DNA of 64,000 bases from an uncultured Phycisphaerae bacterium (GCA_937928595.1 CALGJV010000025.1:93877-157876); one strand, 5' to 3'. Positions 8,791 to 17,910 are shown, counted from the stretch's first letter. Numbers and translations are program-made. Notes: generated by a model not told the origin, from the letters alone.

Positions 8791-10551
8791 TTACTGGGCC
8801 GCCGCCTGGAAACCGGCGAGGTCGACCAGGTCGACGTCCCCGTCGTCGTCGAAGTCGAACGCCTCGCAAGTCGCGTCGACCGGCCCGCCGTCCGGCCCGG
8901 TCGCGCAGCCGCCCAACAGCGCCAGATCGGCCGCGTTGACGGCGCCGTCTCCGTTGGCGTCCCCCAGCGCGTAGCCCGACAGCGTCAGTTTCACCGCGTC
9001 GCTCGAGGTGTACTCGCCGCCCGTGCTGCCCGCCGAGGACAGCGTCACTCGCGGCGCGAGCGGACCGGCCGCGAACACCCAGCGCCCCAGGCGCACCCAC
9101 TGCCCGCCGCCGGTGCGCTGATCGACCGGCACGGTCGTCGCGCCGTGGGCGTGCGCAACGGTGTATGCCGCGGCGTCGTTGCGGTTGCTCGAAGCGGTGT
9201 ACCACACGTACACGTCGTACCGGCCGGTCCTGGGTAGCGCAGTGCTGAACGTCGCGGTCTCCGTCCCACCGCCCGCCGCCACGCGCGAATCGAAGCGGAA
9301 GAATTCCGGCTGGGCCGAGTTGGTCCACGTGCCGGACTCGACGTAACGCGGCGCGCCGTCGCGGTTGTCAACCACGACCTGGAGCATGCGCTCGCTGACG
9401 AACGGGTTGTAGGCGGGCAGTTCCCACGGCTGCCCCGGCAGCGGCAGGTTGTTGATCTCGTCCTGAATCGCGATCTGGGAGGTGTACTGGTGGTAGACCC
9501 ACAACCCGGCGTGCGGCACGCCGCGACCGCGGGCGTAGTTGAGCTGGTCGCGCACCAACTGCCAGTCGTTGTCCTCCGACGCGCGGTACGCGACGCCGAG
9601 CTTGTCCACATGCGCGCCCGCCAGCGCCTTCTGCGTATTGAACTCCGTCCGGAACGCGCTCAGGCTCGTCCGGTACATCTGCGGCATGACGAGGTCCAGG
9701 TAACCGCCCTCCACCCAGGCCGGCCAGCGCTGCATGTGCTGCGTGATACCGTACGAGCCCACCGGCACGCTCGACACAAGAATCTGCGGGTTCACCCCCT
9801 TGATCGCCGTGTACGCCTGCTGCATCGCCACGTTCACCAGCCCCTCGCGGAACGCGACCCACTGCGGATCGTTCACGTTGGCGGGCGGGTTCACGCCGTA
9901 CTGCGCCAGATACCGGTCGGCCGTCGCGGCCTCGTAACCGAACTCGCGGCCGGTCGAGGACTTCCGCCCCCACCGGTACCGGTCCACCTGGATTTCGTCG
10001 AAGTTGTAGTTCGCGGCCAGCTCCCGCAGCATCTCGTTCAGCAGCGCCATCGCGTCCGCGTGTCCCGGGCTCAGGAACACGAACCCGCCGTTCTCGACGG
10101 TCACGGGGTCGCCGTTGATGTCGCGCGCTAGCCAGTCCGGGTGCGCGACGGCGAGCGGATGCGTCGCGACGCCGACGGCCATCCCGTACTCGAACCACGC
10201 CCCGACCTTCAACCCTTCGCTGTGGAATATGTCCGTCAGGAGCGCGGCGTAGTCCGTGCTGCTGGAGCCCCAGGTCCCGCCGGCCGCCTTGTACGCCCGC
10301 GACGGCCAGTACACGGTCGCGCCGCTGTACATCGCGATCCAGACGGTGTTCATGTGCCCGGCTTTGATGTTCTGTGCGATCGCGCGGAGCTGCGCCTCCG
10401 ACTTCCCCAGATAGACATACTGCGTCAGCCAGCAGCCGCGCACCTCGGGCACCCCAGTCGGCGTCCGAGGCACGACCGCACCGTCGCCGGCCGCGAAAGC
10501 CGCGGCCGAAAGACCCAGGACAGATGCAAGCACAAGACCGCGGGGTGACAT
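8791..10551 (-). CDS. Secreted GHL10-family hydrolase with golvesin-like domain and dockerin
   Basis: Secreted protein of 586 residues. A signal peptide (MSPRGLVLASVLGLSAAAFA) is followed by a GHL10/DUF187 TIM-barrel (about 35-370) recognisable by EVRGCWLTQ, FDEIQVDRYRWG and DLVMPQMYRTSL; this family resembles YngK and acts on polysaccharide. A golvesin/xanthan-lyase-like carbohydrate-associated domain (about 385-520, VVVDNRDG, YDVYVWYTAS) comes next. Two dockerin-like calcium repeats (GDANGDGAVNAADL and FDFDDDGDVDLVDL) end the protein. ATG at 10551 has GGAG 7 nt upstream. The dockerin suggests surface attachment or complex assembly; the exact substrate is unknown. Confidence 0.88.
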   Translation of the reverse strand: MSPRGLVLASVLGLSAAAFAAGDGAVVPRTPTGVPEVRGCWLTQYVYLGKSEAQLRAIAQNIKAGHMNTVWIAMYSGATVYWPSRAYKAAGGTWGSSSTDYAALLTDIFHSEGLKVGAWFEYGMAVGVATHPLAVAHPDWLARDINGDPVTVENGGFVFLSPGHADAMALLNEMLRELAANYNFDEIQVDRYRWGRKSSTGREFGYEAATADRYLAQYGVNPPANVNDPQWVAFREGLVNVAMQQAYTAIKGVNPQILVSSVPVGSYGITQHMQRWPAWVEGGYLDLVMPQMYRTSLSAFRTEFNTQKALAGAHVDKLGVAYRASEDNDWQLVRDQLNYARGRGVPHAGLWVYHQYTSQIAIQDEINNLPLPGQPWELPAYNPFVSERMLQVVVDNRDGAPRYVESGTWTNSAQPEFFRFDSRVAAGGGTETATFSTALPRTGRYDVYVWYTASSNRNDAAAYTVAHAHGATTVPVDQRTGGGQWVRLGRWVFAAGPLAPRVTLSSAGSTGGEYTSSDAVKLTLSGYALGDANGDGAVNAADLALLGGCATGPDGGPVDATCEAFDFDDDGDVDLVDLAGFQAAAQ

Positions 10552-10778
10552 GACGGGGCTCCATCGATGAAGGCCGCCGGGCGTCCGCAACAGCCGGCCG
10601 CTTCGCTCGTTATATAACGATAGCGGATCGGGGGCCGGATTTGCCACCCGCCCGGGCCGTTATGGGGCGACCCTGCCGGGGCCGCCGCCCGTGCCGCCCG
10701 CTTCTGTGCTGCCGCGCGGGGGAGCGTTAGAATCGCCCCCTTCCGGCGCGATTCGCGCCGCAGAGGAGAGCTTTCGCG

Positions 10779-11699
10779 ATGCGTATTACCGGCACGTTTC
10801 TGGACGAGATCACGCACGACATCCCGAGCCAGAACTGGGGGCCGGAGGAGTGGGCCGCCGACTTCGACGTCATGCGGCAGATCGGCATCGACACGGTCAT
10901 CATCATCCGATCCGGCTACCGCGAGCAGGCCATCTTCAACTCCTGGACGCTGCGGGAGTTTCGGCCGATGCTGCCGGTACGACTGAACCTCGGAGAGCTG
11001 TTCCTCGACCTGGCGCACAAGCACGGCATGCGGCTGTTCTGGGGCATCTATGATCCCGGCGACTGGGCCCGCAACGGCGAACAGGCCCTGGCCGTCAACC
11101 GCGGCTTCATGAAAGAGGTGCATGAGCAGTTCGGCAGCCACCCGGCCTTCGGCGGCTGGTACATCACCTTCGAGCTCTCGCGGAACAAGCCGGGCCAGGT
11201 GGAGCTGGTGCTCGCGGCCGGGCGGCACGCCAAGACGCTCAGCCCCGACCTGCCGACGCTGATCTCACCCTACATCGCCGGGCCGAAAGCGCCGGACGGC
11301 ACTGGCCGCATCTCGGCCGAGCAGCACGCGGAGGAGTGGCGGTCCATCTTCCAGCGAATCCGGGAGTGCATCGACATCGTCGCGTTTCAGGACGGGCACG
11401 TGGACTACTTGGACCTTCCCGACTACCTCGCGACGAATCTGAAGCTGGCGCGGGAGAGTGGCATGACCTGCTGGTCGAATGTGGAGTCGTTCGACCGCGA
11501 CATGCCGATCAAGTTCCCGCCGATCGACTGGCGGAAGCTCGAGTTCAAGATCGACGCGGCGCGGGAATCCGGCATCGACAAGCTGATCACGTTCGAGTTC
11601 TCGCACTTCATGAGCCCGCACTCGCTGTACTCGAGCGCGCACACCCTGTTTCGACGGTACTGCGAGCGCTTCGGGCTGCCGGTCCACAGGCCGGCATGA
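10779..11699 (+). CDS. DUF4434 TIM-barrel glycosidase-like protein
   Basis: Protein of 306 residues with the DUF4434 opening MRITGTFLDEITHDIPSQNW and a (beta/alpha)-barrel pattern throughout (GIDTVIIIRSG, GMRLFWGIYD, AFGGWYITFEL, DIVAFQDGHVDYLDL, LITFEFSHFMSP). The paired acidic residues at strand ends resemble glycoside hydrolases, but the activity is not established. No signal peptide is visible, so it is probably cytoplasmic. AGGAGAG precedes the ATG. It is divergent from the GHL10 gene, which suggests a shared carbohydrate theme. Confidence 0.85.
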   Translation: MRITGTFLDEITHDIPSQNWGPEEWAADFDVMRQIGIDTVIIIRSGYREQAIFNSWTLREFRPMLPVRLNLGELFLDLAHKHGMRLFWGIYDPGDWARNGEQALAVNRGFMKEVHEQFGSHPAFGGWYITFELSRNKPGQVELVLAAGRHAKTLSPDLPTLISPYIAGPKAPDGTGRISAEQHAEEWRSIFQRIRECIDIVAFQDGHVDYLDLPDYLATNLKLARESGMTCWSNVESFDRDMPIKFPPIDWRKLEFKIDAARESGIDKLITFEFSHFMSPHSLYSSAHTLFRRYCERFGLPVHRPA

Positions 11700-12063
11700 G
11701 ACATGTAAGTATATACAAATAATGTATCTATGTAACTGACGGCCGGCTTTCTGCGTTGGGATCGTCGGCGCGGCTCGCCACGGCCGCACGTCCGCTGATC
11801 AGCGGACGAGGGGGTCTTGCGTCGGCCTCTATAATTATATAACATTGCCGTTAATTGAGGCGGACCGTCGCATGGACGGCGGACGCCTAGCATCTCGCCG
11901 GCGGGATTGCTCGTCGGCCCAGGTCGTTGGGAATGAACCCATCCGTCGCACGCTCGCGGCCCGCTTCGCCCCGCCCACCGAGGGAGTTCCCCGTCCGACC
12001 ATGGAGGTCGGTCGGTCTGCTTGGGAGTGAAGTCGAGTTCTGGTTCCTAAGAGGAGGAGTCGA
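11700..12063. other. 364-bp intergenic region with promoter-like elements
   Basis: A stretch AT-rich for this genome opens it (11700-11735). It also holds a perfect 20-bp palindrome (11789-11808), an exact TATAAT at 11830-11835 and, just before the next gene, a strong Shine-Dalgarno (GAGGAGGAG). No ORF in it looks coding. It most likely carries the promoter and a leader of over 200 nt for the PEP-CTERM gene. Confidence 0.5.
11789..11835 (+). promoter_or_regulatory. Candidate operator palindrome and -10 element
   Basis: A perfect inverted repeat CGTCCGCTGATCAGCGGACG occupies 11789-11808 and an exact TATAAT begins 21 bp further on (11830-11835). The palindrome covers the place where a -35 box would lie; no good -35 hexamer is seen. 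A dimeric repressor or an activator replacing the -35 contact are both possible. The GntR/LacI hybrid regulator encoded at 16151 is a candidate binder by proximity only. Confidence 0.45.
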
Positions 12064-13137
12064 ATGAGGACAGTGCGGACAACCCTGGCAATTCTACCAC
12101 TACTGGCGGTGACGGTCGCGGCCTCCGCGTCCTTCACCCTGCAGCCGCTGACGACGTTCGGCGGCGGGGACGGCTGGCTAGCGCCCGGTGACCGGCCGTA
12201 CCTCACGACTGACAACACCCAGCGCGGCATCGCGTACAACCCCCTGAACAACCGTGTGTACCTCGTCAACCGGGCGGGCGGGCTGTCGGTGCGGATTCTG
12301 GACGGCGACACCGGTGCCGATCTGGGCACGCTCGACGTCACGGGCATCACCGGCGGCACGTTCGCCCTGAGCGCCATCGGTGTCGGCGCGGACGGCGCGA
12401 TTTACGCCGCCAACCTGACCGTCGGCTCGGGCACGAGCCCGCTGAAGGTCTACCGCTGGGCGAACGACGCGGCCGTTCCGACGCTCGCCTACAGCGGCAA
12501 CCCGGTCGCGACCAGCGCGCGCTTCGGTGATTCGCTGGCGGTCCGCGGCAGCGGCGCAAGCACGCAGATCGTGCTCGGGTCCGGCAGTAGTCCGGCCGGC
12601 TTCAACGCGTACACCGTGCTGACGACCACGGACGGCGAGAACTACACGTCGAACTACATTTCGATCACCGGTCCGGCCAACGGTGCGTTCCGCCTGGGCG
12701 TCGACTTCGGCGCGGGCAACACGGTGTTCGGCAAGCAGACCGGCTCGGCCTCGAACGTCGAAGGCACCAGCTTCGACCTCGGCACGGCGACCGGTGCCCG
12801 CCTCGTCGGCTCACCCTACACGGCGACCACGTCGGGCGAGGCTTTGGTGGCCGTCGAGCCGAACTACGGCCTGCTGGCGACGACCGACATCACTAGCGGC
12901 AACGTCCGCCTCTATGACATCAACGACCTGGCCGCTTCGGGCCTGACGTTCCTGCACGAGGCGGTGTTCCCGGGCGCTCGCAACGCGAACGCGAACGGGA
13001 CCGGGCAGATGGACTGGGGCAACAACCGCCTCTACGTGTTGGACACCAACAACGGCATCCGTGCGTACGAGCTGATTCCGGAGCCGGCGGCCAGCGCGCT
13101 GCTGGCGCTGGGCGTCCTCGTTCTGCGGCGGCGCTAG
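12064..13137 (+). CDS. Secreted PEP-CTERM beta-propeller protein (DUF4623-like)
   Basis: Protein of 357 residues. A signal peptide (MRTVRTTLAILPLLAVTVAASA) precedes repeated propeller blades (RGIAYNPLNNRVYLVNR, AIGVGADGAIYAANL, DWGNNRLYVLDTNNGIRAYEL), a pattern like DUF4623 proteins. The C-terminus is a short PEP-CTERM tail: PEP at about 341, a hydrophobic run (ALLALGVLVL) and RRR. In other bacteria this tail is cut by an exosortase; none is in the window. The Shine-Dalgarno GAGGAGGAG is strong. It heads the surface-protein island. Confidence 0.88.
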   Translation: MRTVRTTLAILPLLAVTVAASASFTLQPLTTFGGGDGWLAPGDRPYLTTDNTQRGIAYNPLNNRVYLVNRAGGLSVRILDGDTGADLGTLDVTGITGGTFALSAIGVGADGAIYAANLTVGSGTSPLKVYRWANDAAVPTLAYSGNPVATSARFGDSLAVRGSGASTQIVLGSGSSPAGFNAYTVLTTTDGENYTSNYISITGPANGAFRLGVDFGAGNTVFGKQTGSASNVEGTSFDLGTATGARLVGSPYTATTSGEALVAVEPNYGLLATTDITSGNVRLYDINDLAASGLTFLHEAVFPGARNANANGTGQMDWGNNRLYVLDTNNGIRAYELIPEPAASALLALGVLVLRRR

Positions 13138-13158
13138 CCGGAGCGATCCTTTCCCGGC

Positions 13159-13190
13159 CGGGGCGCCGGATGACCGCATTCGGCGCCCCG
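13159..13190 (+). terminator. GC-rich hairpin after the PEP-CTERM gene
   Basis: Perfect 10-bp stem CGGGGCGCCG / CGGCGCCCCG with a 12-nt loop, 21 bp after the stop codon. No U-tract follows, so termination may be partial or factor-dependent, or the hairpin may protect the mRNA 3' end before the next gene. Confidence 0.4.
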
Positions 13191-13250
13191 GCGGGGCCGC
13201 TCGGGCCGGAACGCGTTCCCGGCCCGCCACGCGCACCCCGGAGTGCCTCG

Positions 13251-13763
13251 ATGACCCACATGAGAGGGCATCTCGCCGTCGCGACGGCTCTCGCCCTCGC
13301 GGGCGCCGCGATGGGGCACATGTTTCTCGTCGCCCGCATCAACCTCGATTCCCGGTTCGGTGCCGCCGGCAGCGACCCGATCGAGGTCGTTTCCGACGGG
13401 ACCTACGTCGGCCTCGCCGGCATGAACAACACCCCCGCCGAGACGCCAAACCCGTACGGCTGGTACGACTCCCATTGCGTGGCCGCGACGAACCGGCTGC
13501 GGGTGCTGGAGTTCCTGAATCGCAAGCTGCCGGTGTTCGGCGCGACGCCGGTCGTGCAGCCGTGTCCCGGCGATCTGGATTGCAGCGGCACGGTGAATTT
13601 CGACGACATCGACCGCTTTGTCGAGGCCCTGAGCGACCCGGGCGGCGCGGGCTGGCCGCACCCCGAGTGCCCGTGGTCCAACGGGGACTGCAACGCGGAT
13701 GGCAACGTGAACTTTGACGATATCGACCCGTTTGTGGCCCGGATCGGGGCCACGTGCCCGTAA
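13251..13763 (+). CDS. Short secreted dockerin protein, internally deleted paralogue
   Basis: Protein of 170 residues: signal peptide, about 80 residues of propeller-like sequence, then a paired dockerin-like module ([31 protein letters not shown]). Its first part ([26 protein letters not shown]) matches the start of the protein encoded at 14659. The piece next to the dockerin ([22 protein letters not shown]) matches residues just before that protein's dockerin (DRLLVLDFTARRLYVFGTSPIV). About 290 residues are missing between, so only two blades remain. The frame is intact and GGAG lies 7 nt before ATG 13251. It may be a relic or a minimal dockerin carrier. Confidence 0.8.
   Translation: MTHMRGHLAVATALALAGAAMGHMFLVARINLDSRFGAAGSDPIEVVSDGTYVGLAGMNNTPAETPNPYGWYDSHCVAATNRLRVLEFLNRKLPVFGATPVVQPCPGDLDCSGTVNFDDIDRFVEALSDPGGAGWPHPECPWSNGDCNADGNVNFDDIDPFVARIGATCP
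13569..13763 (+). repeat. Dockerin-like module, copy A (195 bp)
   Basis: In-frame 195-bp module coding for the Cys-bracketed pair of calcium-loop repeats. It has the same length as, and is closely similar at DNA and protein level to, the module at 15835-16029. Both end in ATCP and the stop codon. This is a duplicated sorting or attachment domain, not a mobile repeat. Confidence 0.85.
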
Positions 13764-13801
13764 CGCCCGCGGGCGGGCGCAGCGACCGGAGGAATGATCC
13801 G

Positions 13802-14629
13802 ATGCGGTCAGGAAGACGTGGATTCACACTGATCGAGCTGCTCGTGGTGGTGGCGATCATCGCGCTGCTGATCTCGATCCTGCTGCCCGCCCTGGGCCGG
13901 GCCCGCGAGCAGGCCAAGACCACGATCTGCATGAGCAATCTCAAGCAGATCGGGATGGGCTTTACGTTCTACGGCCAGGATTTCAAGGAGCAGCCCCCGC
14001 CGAACCGGATGCAGGCGGCGCCGGGGGCGCCCTACGGCGGCACGCCGCCGGAATTCCGCGATTCGGACTGGTGGTACTACGCGCACATGGTGCCGAAGTA
14101 CATGCCCGGCAACCGGAATTCCGGCACGAACGCGGCGTTCTCCGGCGTGTTCGGCTGCCCGTCGGACCCCATCGCCGGCCGGGCCTACTCCATGAACGTG
14201 TTCGCGGGGAACTACGAGTCGTCGAAGCAGGGCGCGCAGACGTACACGCGCGGCGTGCCGTTCAACCCGTTCCGCGTCAAGGACGCGCCGGCCCTCCTCC
14301 TGGTGGGGGAGGCGAACGCGATCTACGCGGATGGGAACAACCCGAACCTGTACGGCACGCGGCACGTCATCGGCATGGACGGCGCGTCGATCTACCGCAA
14401 GTGGGCCAAGGTCGAGGAGCTGTACAACCGCGGCCCGTTCTACGGCTACGTGGACTTCGAGAAGCACAAGGGCAAGGCCAACTTCCTCTTCAGCGACTTC
14501 CACGTGGAGACGTTCACGAAAGGCGCGATTCTGATCAAGGACTCCCAGGACCCCAGCAAGCTGGTGTCCTCGCTCAAAGTGAAGTGGTCGCCGGAAGACC
14601 CGCAGTGGAACACCCCGACCGCACCGTAA
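13802..14629 (+). CDS. DUF1559-type pseudopilin
   Basis: Protein of 275 residues beginning with a type IV prepilin leader and helix ([20 protein letters not shown]), cut after Gly by a prepilin peptidase and N-methylated at Phe. The globular part carries the planctomycete pseudopilin pattern [12 protein letters not shown] and, near the C-terminus, the H-x9-DG-like segment [11 protein letters not shown]. Such proteins are thought to be envelope or type II secretion-like pseudopilins; many occur as orphans. GGAGG precedes ATG 13802. Its position between two dockerin-protein genes suggests a part in their export or display, which is inference. Confidence 0.9.
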   Translation: MRSGRRGFTLIELLVVVAIIALLISILLPALGRAREQAKTTICMSNLKQIGMGFTFYGQDFKEQPPPNRMQAAPGAPYGGTPPEFRDSDWWYYAHMVPKYMPGNRNSGTNAAFSGVFGCPSDPIAGRAYSMNVFAGNYESSKQGAQTYTRGVPFNPFRVKDAPALLLVGEANAIYADGNNPNLYGTRHVIGMDGASIYRKWAKVEELYNRGPFYGYVDFEKHKGKANFLFSDFHVETFTKGAILIKDSQDPSKLVSSLKVKWSPEDPQWNTPTAP

Positions 14630-14658
14630 CCCAATTCGGACAAGGAAGGAGCACGAGC

Positions 14659-16029
14659 ATGCGCAAGCGCACGGCACTGGTTCTCGCCGGTCTGCTACTG
14701 GCCGGCGCCGCGACGGCGGCCGCCGATTTCTACCTGCACAGCACGCTGGACCTCAGCGCCGACTTCGGCCTGCTGGGGAACAACCCGAACGTCGTCACGT
14801 CCGACGGGACGTACGCGTACGTCGGCGGTTACACCGCGGCCGCCGACCCGACGAACATCGGCATCCTGAAGATCAACCTGACGAACCCGGCGGACAAGCT
14901 GGCGCTGCCGGGCGGCACGCAGGAGGCCTCGCAGTTCCGTTACTACGGCGGCCTGTTCGTCCGCAACGGGATCCTGTACGCCCTGTGCGACCGCCCGATG
15001 GACGGCTCGGTGGCCAACACGAACGTGCGCGCGATCGACACCGTGACGGGCGAGCTGGTCGCCACGTTCGACGGCGACGCCGGCAACGGCGACGGCATCG
15101 TCTTCCAGCCGGCCGGCATGACGTCGCCCGCCCTGGGCGGGCTGGCGTTCGACCCGGGCTTCGGCGGCAGCGGCGGCGGCGTGTCGATCATGGGCTACGG
15201 GGCCGGCCGGCGCGTGCTGCTGGACATCAACGACGGCACGACGATTCACGACACGTCGGACGGCATGCCCGTGACCAACCCGAACCCGACCTGCACCGTC
15301 GCCGACGCCAGCGCGTACCGCGATCACGTGTACGACCCGGCCGGCAACATCTATCTGCGCCGGTCGAACCAGGTGCAGGTCGCGTACCGGAGCGGCCCGA
15401 ACGCGCTCAGCGGCTACGGTTACCTGACCGACGAGCTCAACGCCGACGGCACGCCGCGCGTGGGCTGCGGCGACGGCCAGCCGGTCGGCACGCGCGTGGC
15501 CCCGTTCGTGATCGACCAGAACATCGAGTTCATCCCGGCCAGCTCGGGAGCGACCAACCAGGATCTTCTGGTGTTCAACGATCGCCCGACGACCTCCGGC
15601 GGCAAGCCGTTCCTGACGACGGTGCTGCTGATCACGACGACCGGCGCGCTGCCGAGCCCGGCGGTGCAGTTCCTGAAGGGCGACGGCACGCCGCTGACGG
15701 CGGCCGAGGTGCCGGACGGCACGGGCGCTTACGATTTCTACTACGACGCGTCCGGGGATCGGCTGCTGGTGCTGGACTTCACGGCGCGACGGCTGTACGT
15801 GTTCGGCACGAGCCCGATCGTCACCGGCTGTGCCGGCGACGTGGACTGCAGCGGCACGGTGGACTTCGACGACATCGACCGGTTCGTCGAAGCGCTGAGC
15901 TACCCGGGCGGCGCCGGCTGGCCGTACCCGGACTGCCCGTGGACCAACGGCGACTGCGACGGCGACGGACAGGTCAACTTCGACGACATCGACCCGTTCG
16001 TTGCCCGCATCGGCGCGACGTGCCCGTAA
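14659..16029 (+). CDS. Secreted beta-propeller protein with C-terminal dockerin-like module
   Basis: Protein of 456 residues: signal peptide (MRKRTALVLAGLLLAGAATAAA), a DUF4623-like propeller of about 370 residues with blades such as VTSDGTYAYVGGY, LGGLAFDPGFGG and DFYYDASGDRLLVLDF, then the paired dockerin-like module from about residue 393. It is the full-length relative of the short protein at 13251. GGAG precedes the ATG. No catalytic motif is evident; a structural or ligand-binding surface role is plausible. Confidence 0.87.
   Translation: MRKRTALVLAGLLLAGAATAAADFYLHSTLDLSADFGLLGNNPNVVTSDGTYAYVGGYTAAADPTNIGILKINLTNPADKLALPGGTQEASQFRYYGGLFVRNGILYALCDRPMDGSVANTNVRAIDTVTGELVATFDGDAGNGDGIVFQPAGMTSPALGGLAFDPGFGGSGGGVSIMGYGAGRRVLLDINDGTTIHDTSDGMPVTNPNPTCTVADASAYRDHVYDPAGNIYLRRSNQVQVAYRSGPNALSGYGYLTDELNADGTPRVGCGDGQPVGTRVAPFVIDQNIEFIPASSGATNQDLLVFNDRPTTSGGKPFLTTVLLITTTGALPSPAVQFLKGDGTPLTAAEVPDGTGAYDFYYDASGDRLLVLDFTARRLYVFGTSPIVTGCAGDVDCSGTVDFDDIDRFVEALSYPGGAGWPYPDCPWTNGDCDGDGQVNFDDIDPFVARIGATCP
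15835..16029 (+). repeat. Dockerin-like module, copy B (195 bp)
   Basis: Second copy of the 195-bp module at 13569-13763, with mostly synonymous differences in the two calcium loops. Key residues are GDVDCSGTVDFDDID and GDGQVNFDDID, with Cys residues bracketing the linker and the final CP. Confidence 0.85.
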
Positions 16030-16150
16030 GGGGCGTCCGGCCCGGGGCCGCTGCTGGGACGAATGACGCGGCGGTTGCCGCGCCGTCGGCTCCACGGCGG
16101 AAGCGCGTGGCGGTGCGAGCAAACGATCCGTGTTGTACCGGAGCGTGCCG

Positions 16151-17251
16151 ATGAGTCGTGCGATCTCGCTGCCGAAGGTGGACCGGCGGGACCCGACCCC
16201 GAAGTACCTGCAGGCCCGCGAAATCCTGATTGACGCGATCCGCGCGGGGCGCCTGGCGCCCGGCACGAAGCTGCCGTCGACCAAGGAGATCAGCGCGCTG
16301 TTCGACGTCAGTCTCATCACCGCCCACAAGGCGCTCGAGGGGCTGGTCGAGTCCGGCTGGCTGCGCCGGGAGGTCGGCCGCGGCACCTACGTGCGCGACG
16401 ACGTCGACCCGGCGCACAGCGCCCAGCAGCTCCATGTGGCGCTGGTGCTGGAGCAGAACGTCAACCTCGACGATTACTACCACAGCACGATCCTCAACGG
16501 CCTGCGGCGCGAGGCCCAGAACGACACCCGCCGGGTCGAGTTCTTCTTTCACGACCGTTTCGACCTGCGGGACAAGGGCAATCGCCCCGTCGGCGCGCTC
16601 TGCATTCACCCGCCCCTCGAGGACCGGGCCGGCGTCGAGCAGCTCGCCGCCCGGCACCCGGTCGTCGTGCTGGGCGGTACGCTGCCCGATTCCGACATCC
16701 CGGCCGTCGACTGCGACAACGAGGGCGGGGCCCGCGCCGCCGTCCGGCACCTGCTCGACCTCGGCCACCGCCGCTTCCTCGTCCTGTCCGGCCCCATGAA
16801 CCTGACCAACGCCCGCGACCGGGCTGTCGGCGCGGCCGCCGAACTCGCCGCCCACGGCATTCCGCTGGCCGACCGCGATCGGCCGGTGTCGCGCGACAGC
16901 GTCGTTCTTGACGAGGACACGCGGGCTTTCCTGGAGCGCCGCTTCCGCGAACCGGAGCGTCCCACCGCGATCGTCGCCGGCGGGTTTTACCTCGCGCTGG
17001 CCACCATCCAGATCATCCGCCAGGCCGGCCTGAGCATCCCGCGCGACGTCTCGATCATCGGCTTCGACGATCCCCCGTCGGCCCCGCTGCTCGACCCGCC
17101 GCTCACCGCCGTGCGGCAGCCGCTGACGGCGATGGCCGCCGAGGCTTACCGCCGCATCCGCGATGCCATTCTCGGCCAGACGCCGGCCGAGCCGCCGGTC
17201 CGGCTGGGGACGGAGCTGGTGATCCGCGGCTCGACCGGACGCGCGCCGTAA
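16151..17251 (+). CDS. GntR-family regulator with LacI-type ligand domain
   Basis: Transcription factor of 366 residues. Residues about 15-85 form a GntR winged helix (ILIDAIRAGRLAPGTKLPS, ALFDVSLITAHKALEGL, GRGTYVRDD). From about 95 on it is a periplasmic-binding-protein-like sensor as in LacI/AraR (HSTILNGLRREAQ, DCDNEGGARAAVRHLLDLGHRRFLVLSGP, DVSIIGFDDPP). This AraR-like layout normally binds a sugar. ATG 16151 is preferred; an in-frame GTG at 16130 adds 7 residues. It probably controls the surface or carbohydrate genes just upstream. Confidence 0.9.
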   Translation: MSRAISLPKVDRRDPTPKYLQAREILIDAIRAGRLAPGTKLPSTKEISALFDVSLITAHKALEGLVESGWLRREVGRGTYVRDDVDPAHSAQQLHVALVLEQNVNLDDYYHSTILNGLRREAQNDTRRVEFFFHDRFDLRDKGNRPVGALCIHPPLEDRAGVEQLAARHPVVVLGGTLPDSDIPAVDCDNEGGARAAVRHLLDLGHRRFLVLSGPMNLTNARDRAVGAAAELAAHGIPLADRDRPVSRDSVVLDEDTRAFLERRFREPERPTAIVAGGFYLALATIQIIRQAGLSIPRDVSIIGFDDPPSAPLLDPPLTAVRQPLTAMAAEAYRRIRDAILGQTPAEPPVRLGTELVIRGSTGRAP

Positions 17252-17418
17252 CCGCCCGCGAGCGGCAGCGCCGGCCGGCGGACGGCCGGCGATTTCGGGC
17301 GCAGCGTCCACCCCCCGTGTCGGACGCGGTGCGGGCGAGCCGCGGCACGCGCGCCGAATGTGCTTCGCATTCGCTCGCGAAAACCCGACGTCCGGCGCTA
17401 CGCTTTTTTGCCGGGTCG

Positions 17419-17910
17419 TCACCCGGCGCGCTGCGCCCGCAGCTTCTTCCGCGTGTACTCGAGCAGCCCGCCGGCCTCGCCGATCGCCATGATTTCCGGC
17501 GGCAACTTCGGGAACGAATACGCCCGGCCGTCCACGGTGATCGTGCCGCCGGCCGCGTCGATCGACAGCGTGCTCCCGGCGCGGTACGCGTCCACCGCGG
17601 CGGGGCACTCAATCAGCAGCAGCCCCTGGTTGATCGCTGCCCGGTAGAAGATGCGGGCGAAGCTTTTGGCGACAATCGCCGCGACGCCGACCGCCTTGAG
17701 CCCGACGACCGGCTGCTCGCGCGAGCTGCCGCAGCCGAAGTTGCGGCCGACCACGAGCACATCGCCCGGCTGGACGCCCTGGGCGAACGTGGCGTCGAGG
17801 TCCTCGAGCAGGTGCGGCCGGATCTCGTCCGGCGTCGCGCACGTGTAAGTGTACTTGCCGGGGAACAGCAGGTCGGTGTTGATGTCGTCGCCGTAGTGCC
17901 AGACTTTCAT
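17419..17910 (-). CDS. leuD: 3-isopropylmalate dehydratase small subunit
   Basis: Swivel-domain subunit of 163 residues with the family signature DDINTDLLFPGKY and GRNFGCGSSREQ. With LeuC it isomerises 2- to 3-isopropylmalate in leucine synthesis. The short LeuD form is shared with homoaconitase-type enzymes, so substrate is assigned at family level. GAGG lies 7 nt before the ATG. It is 128 bp downstream of leuC, with a tandem 8-bp repeat in the gap. Confidence 0.92.
   Translation of the reverse strand: MKVWHYGDDINTDLLFPGKYTYTCATPDEIRPHLLEDLDATFAQGVQPGDVLVVGRNFGCGSSREQPVVGLKAVGVAAIVAKSFARIFYRAAINQGLLLIECPAAVDAYRAGSTLSIDAAGGTITVDGRAYSFPKLPPEIMAIGEAGGLLEYTRKKLRAQRAG

Noticed and set aside
14695..16386. 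Long minus-strand frame opposite the dockerin propeller
   Set aside because: Val/Arg/His-rich antisense product; the plus strand codes for a signal peptide and clear calcium-loop repeats.
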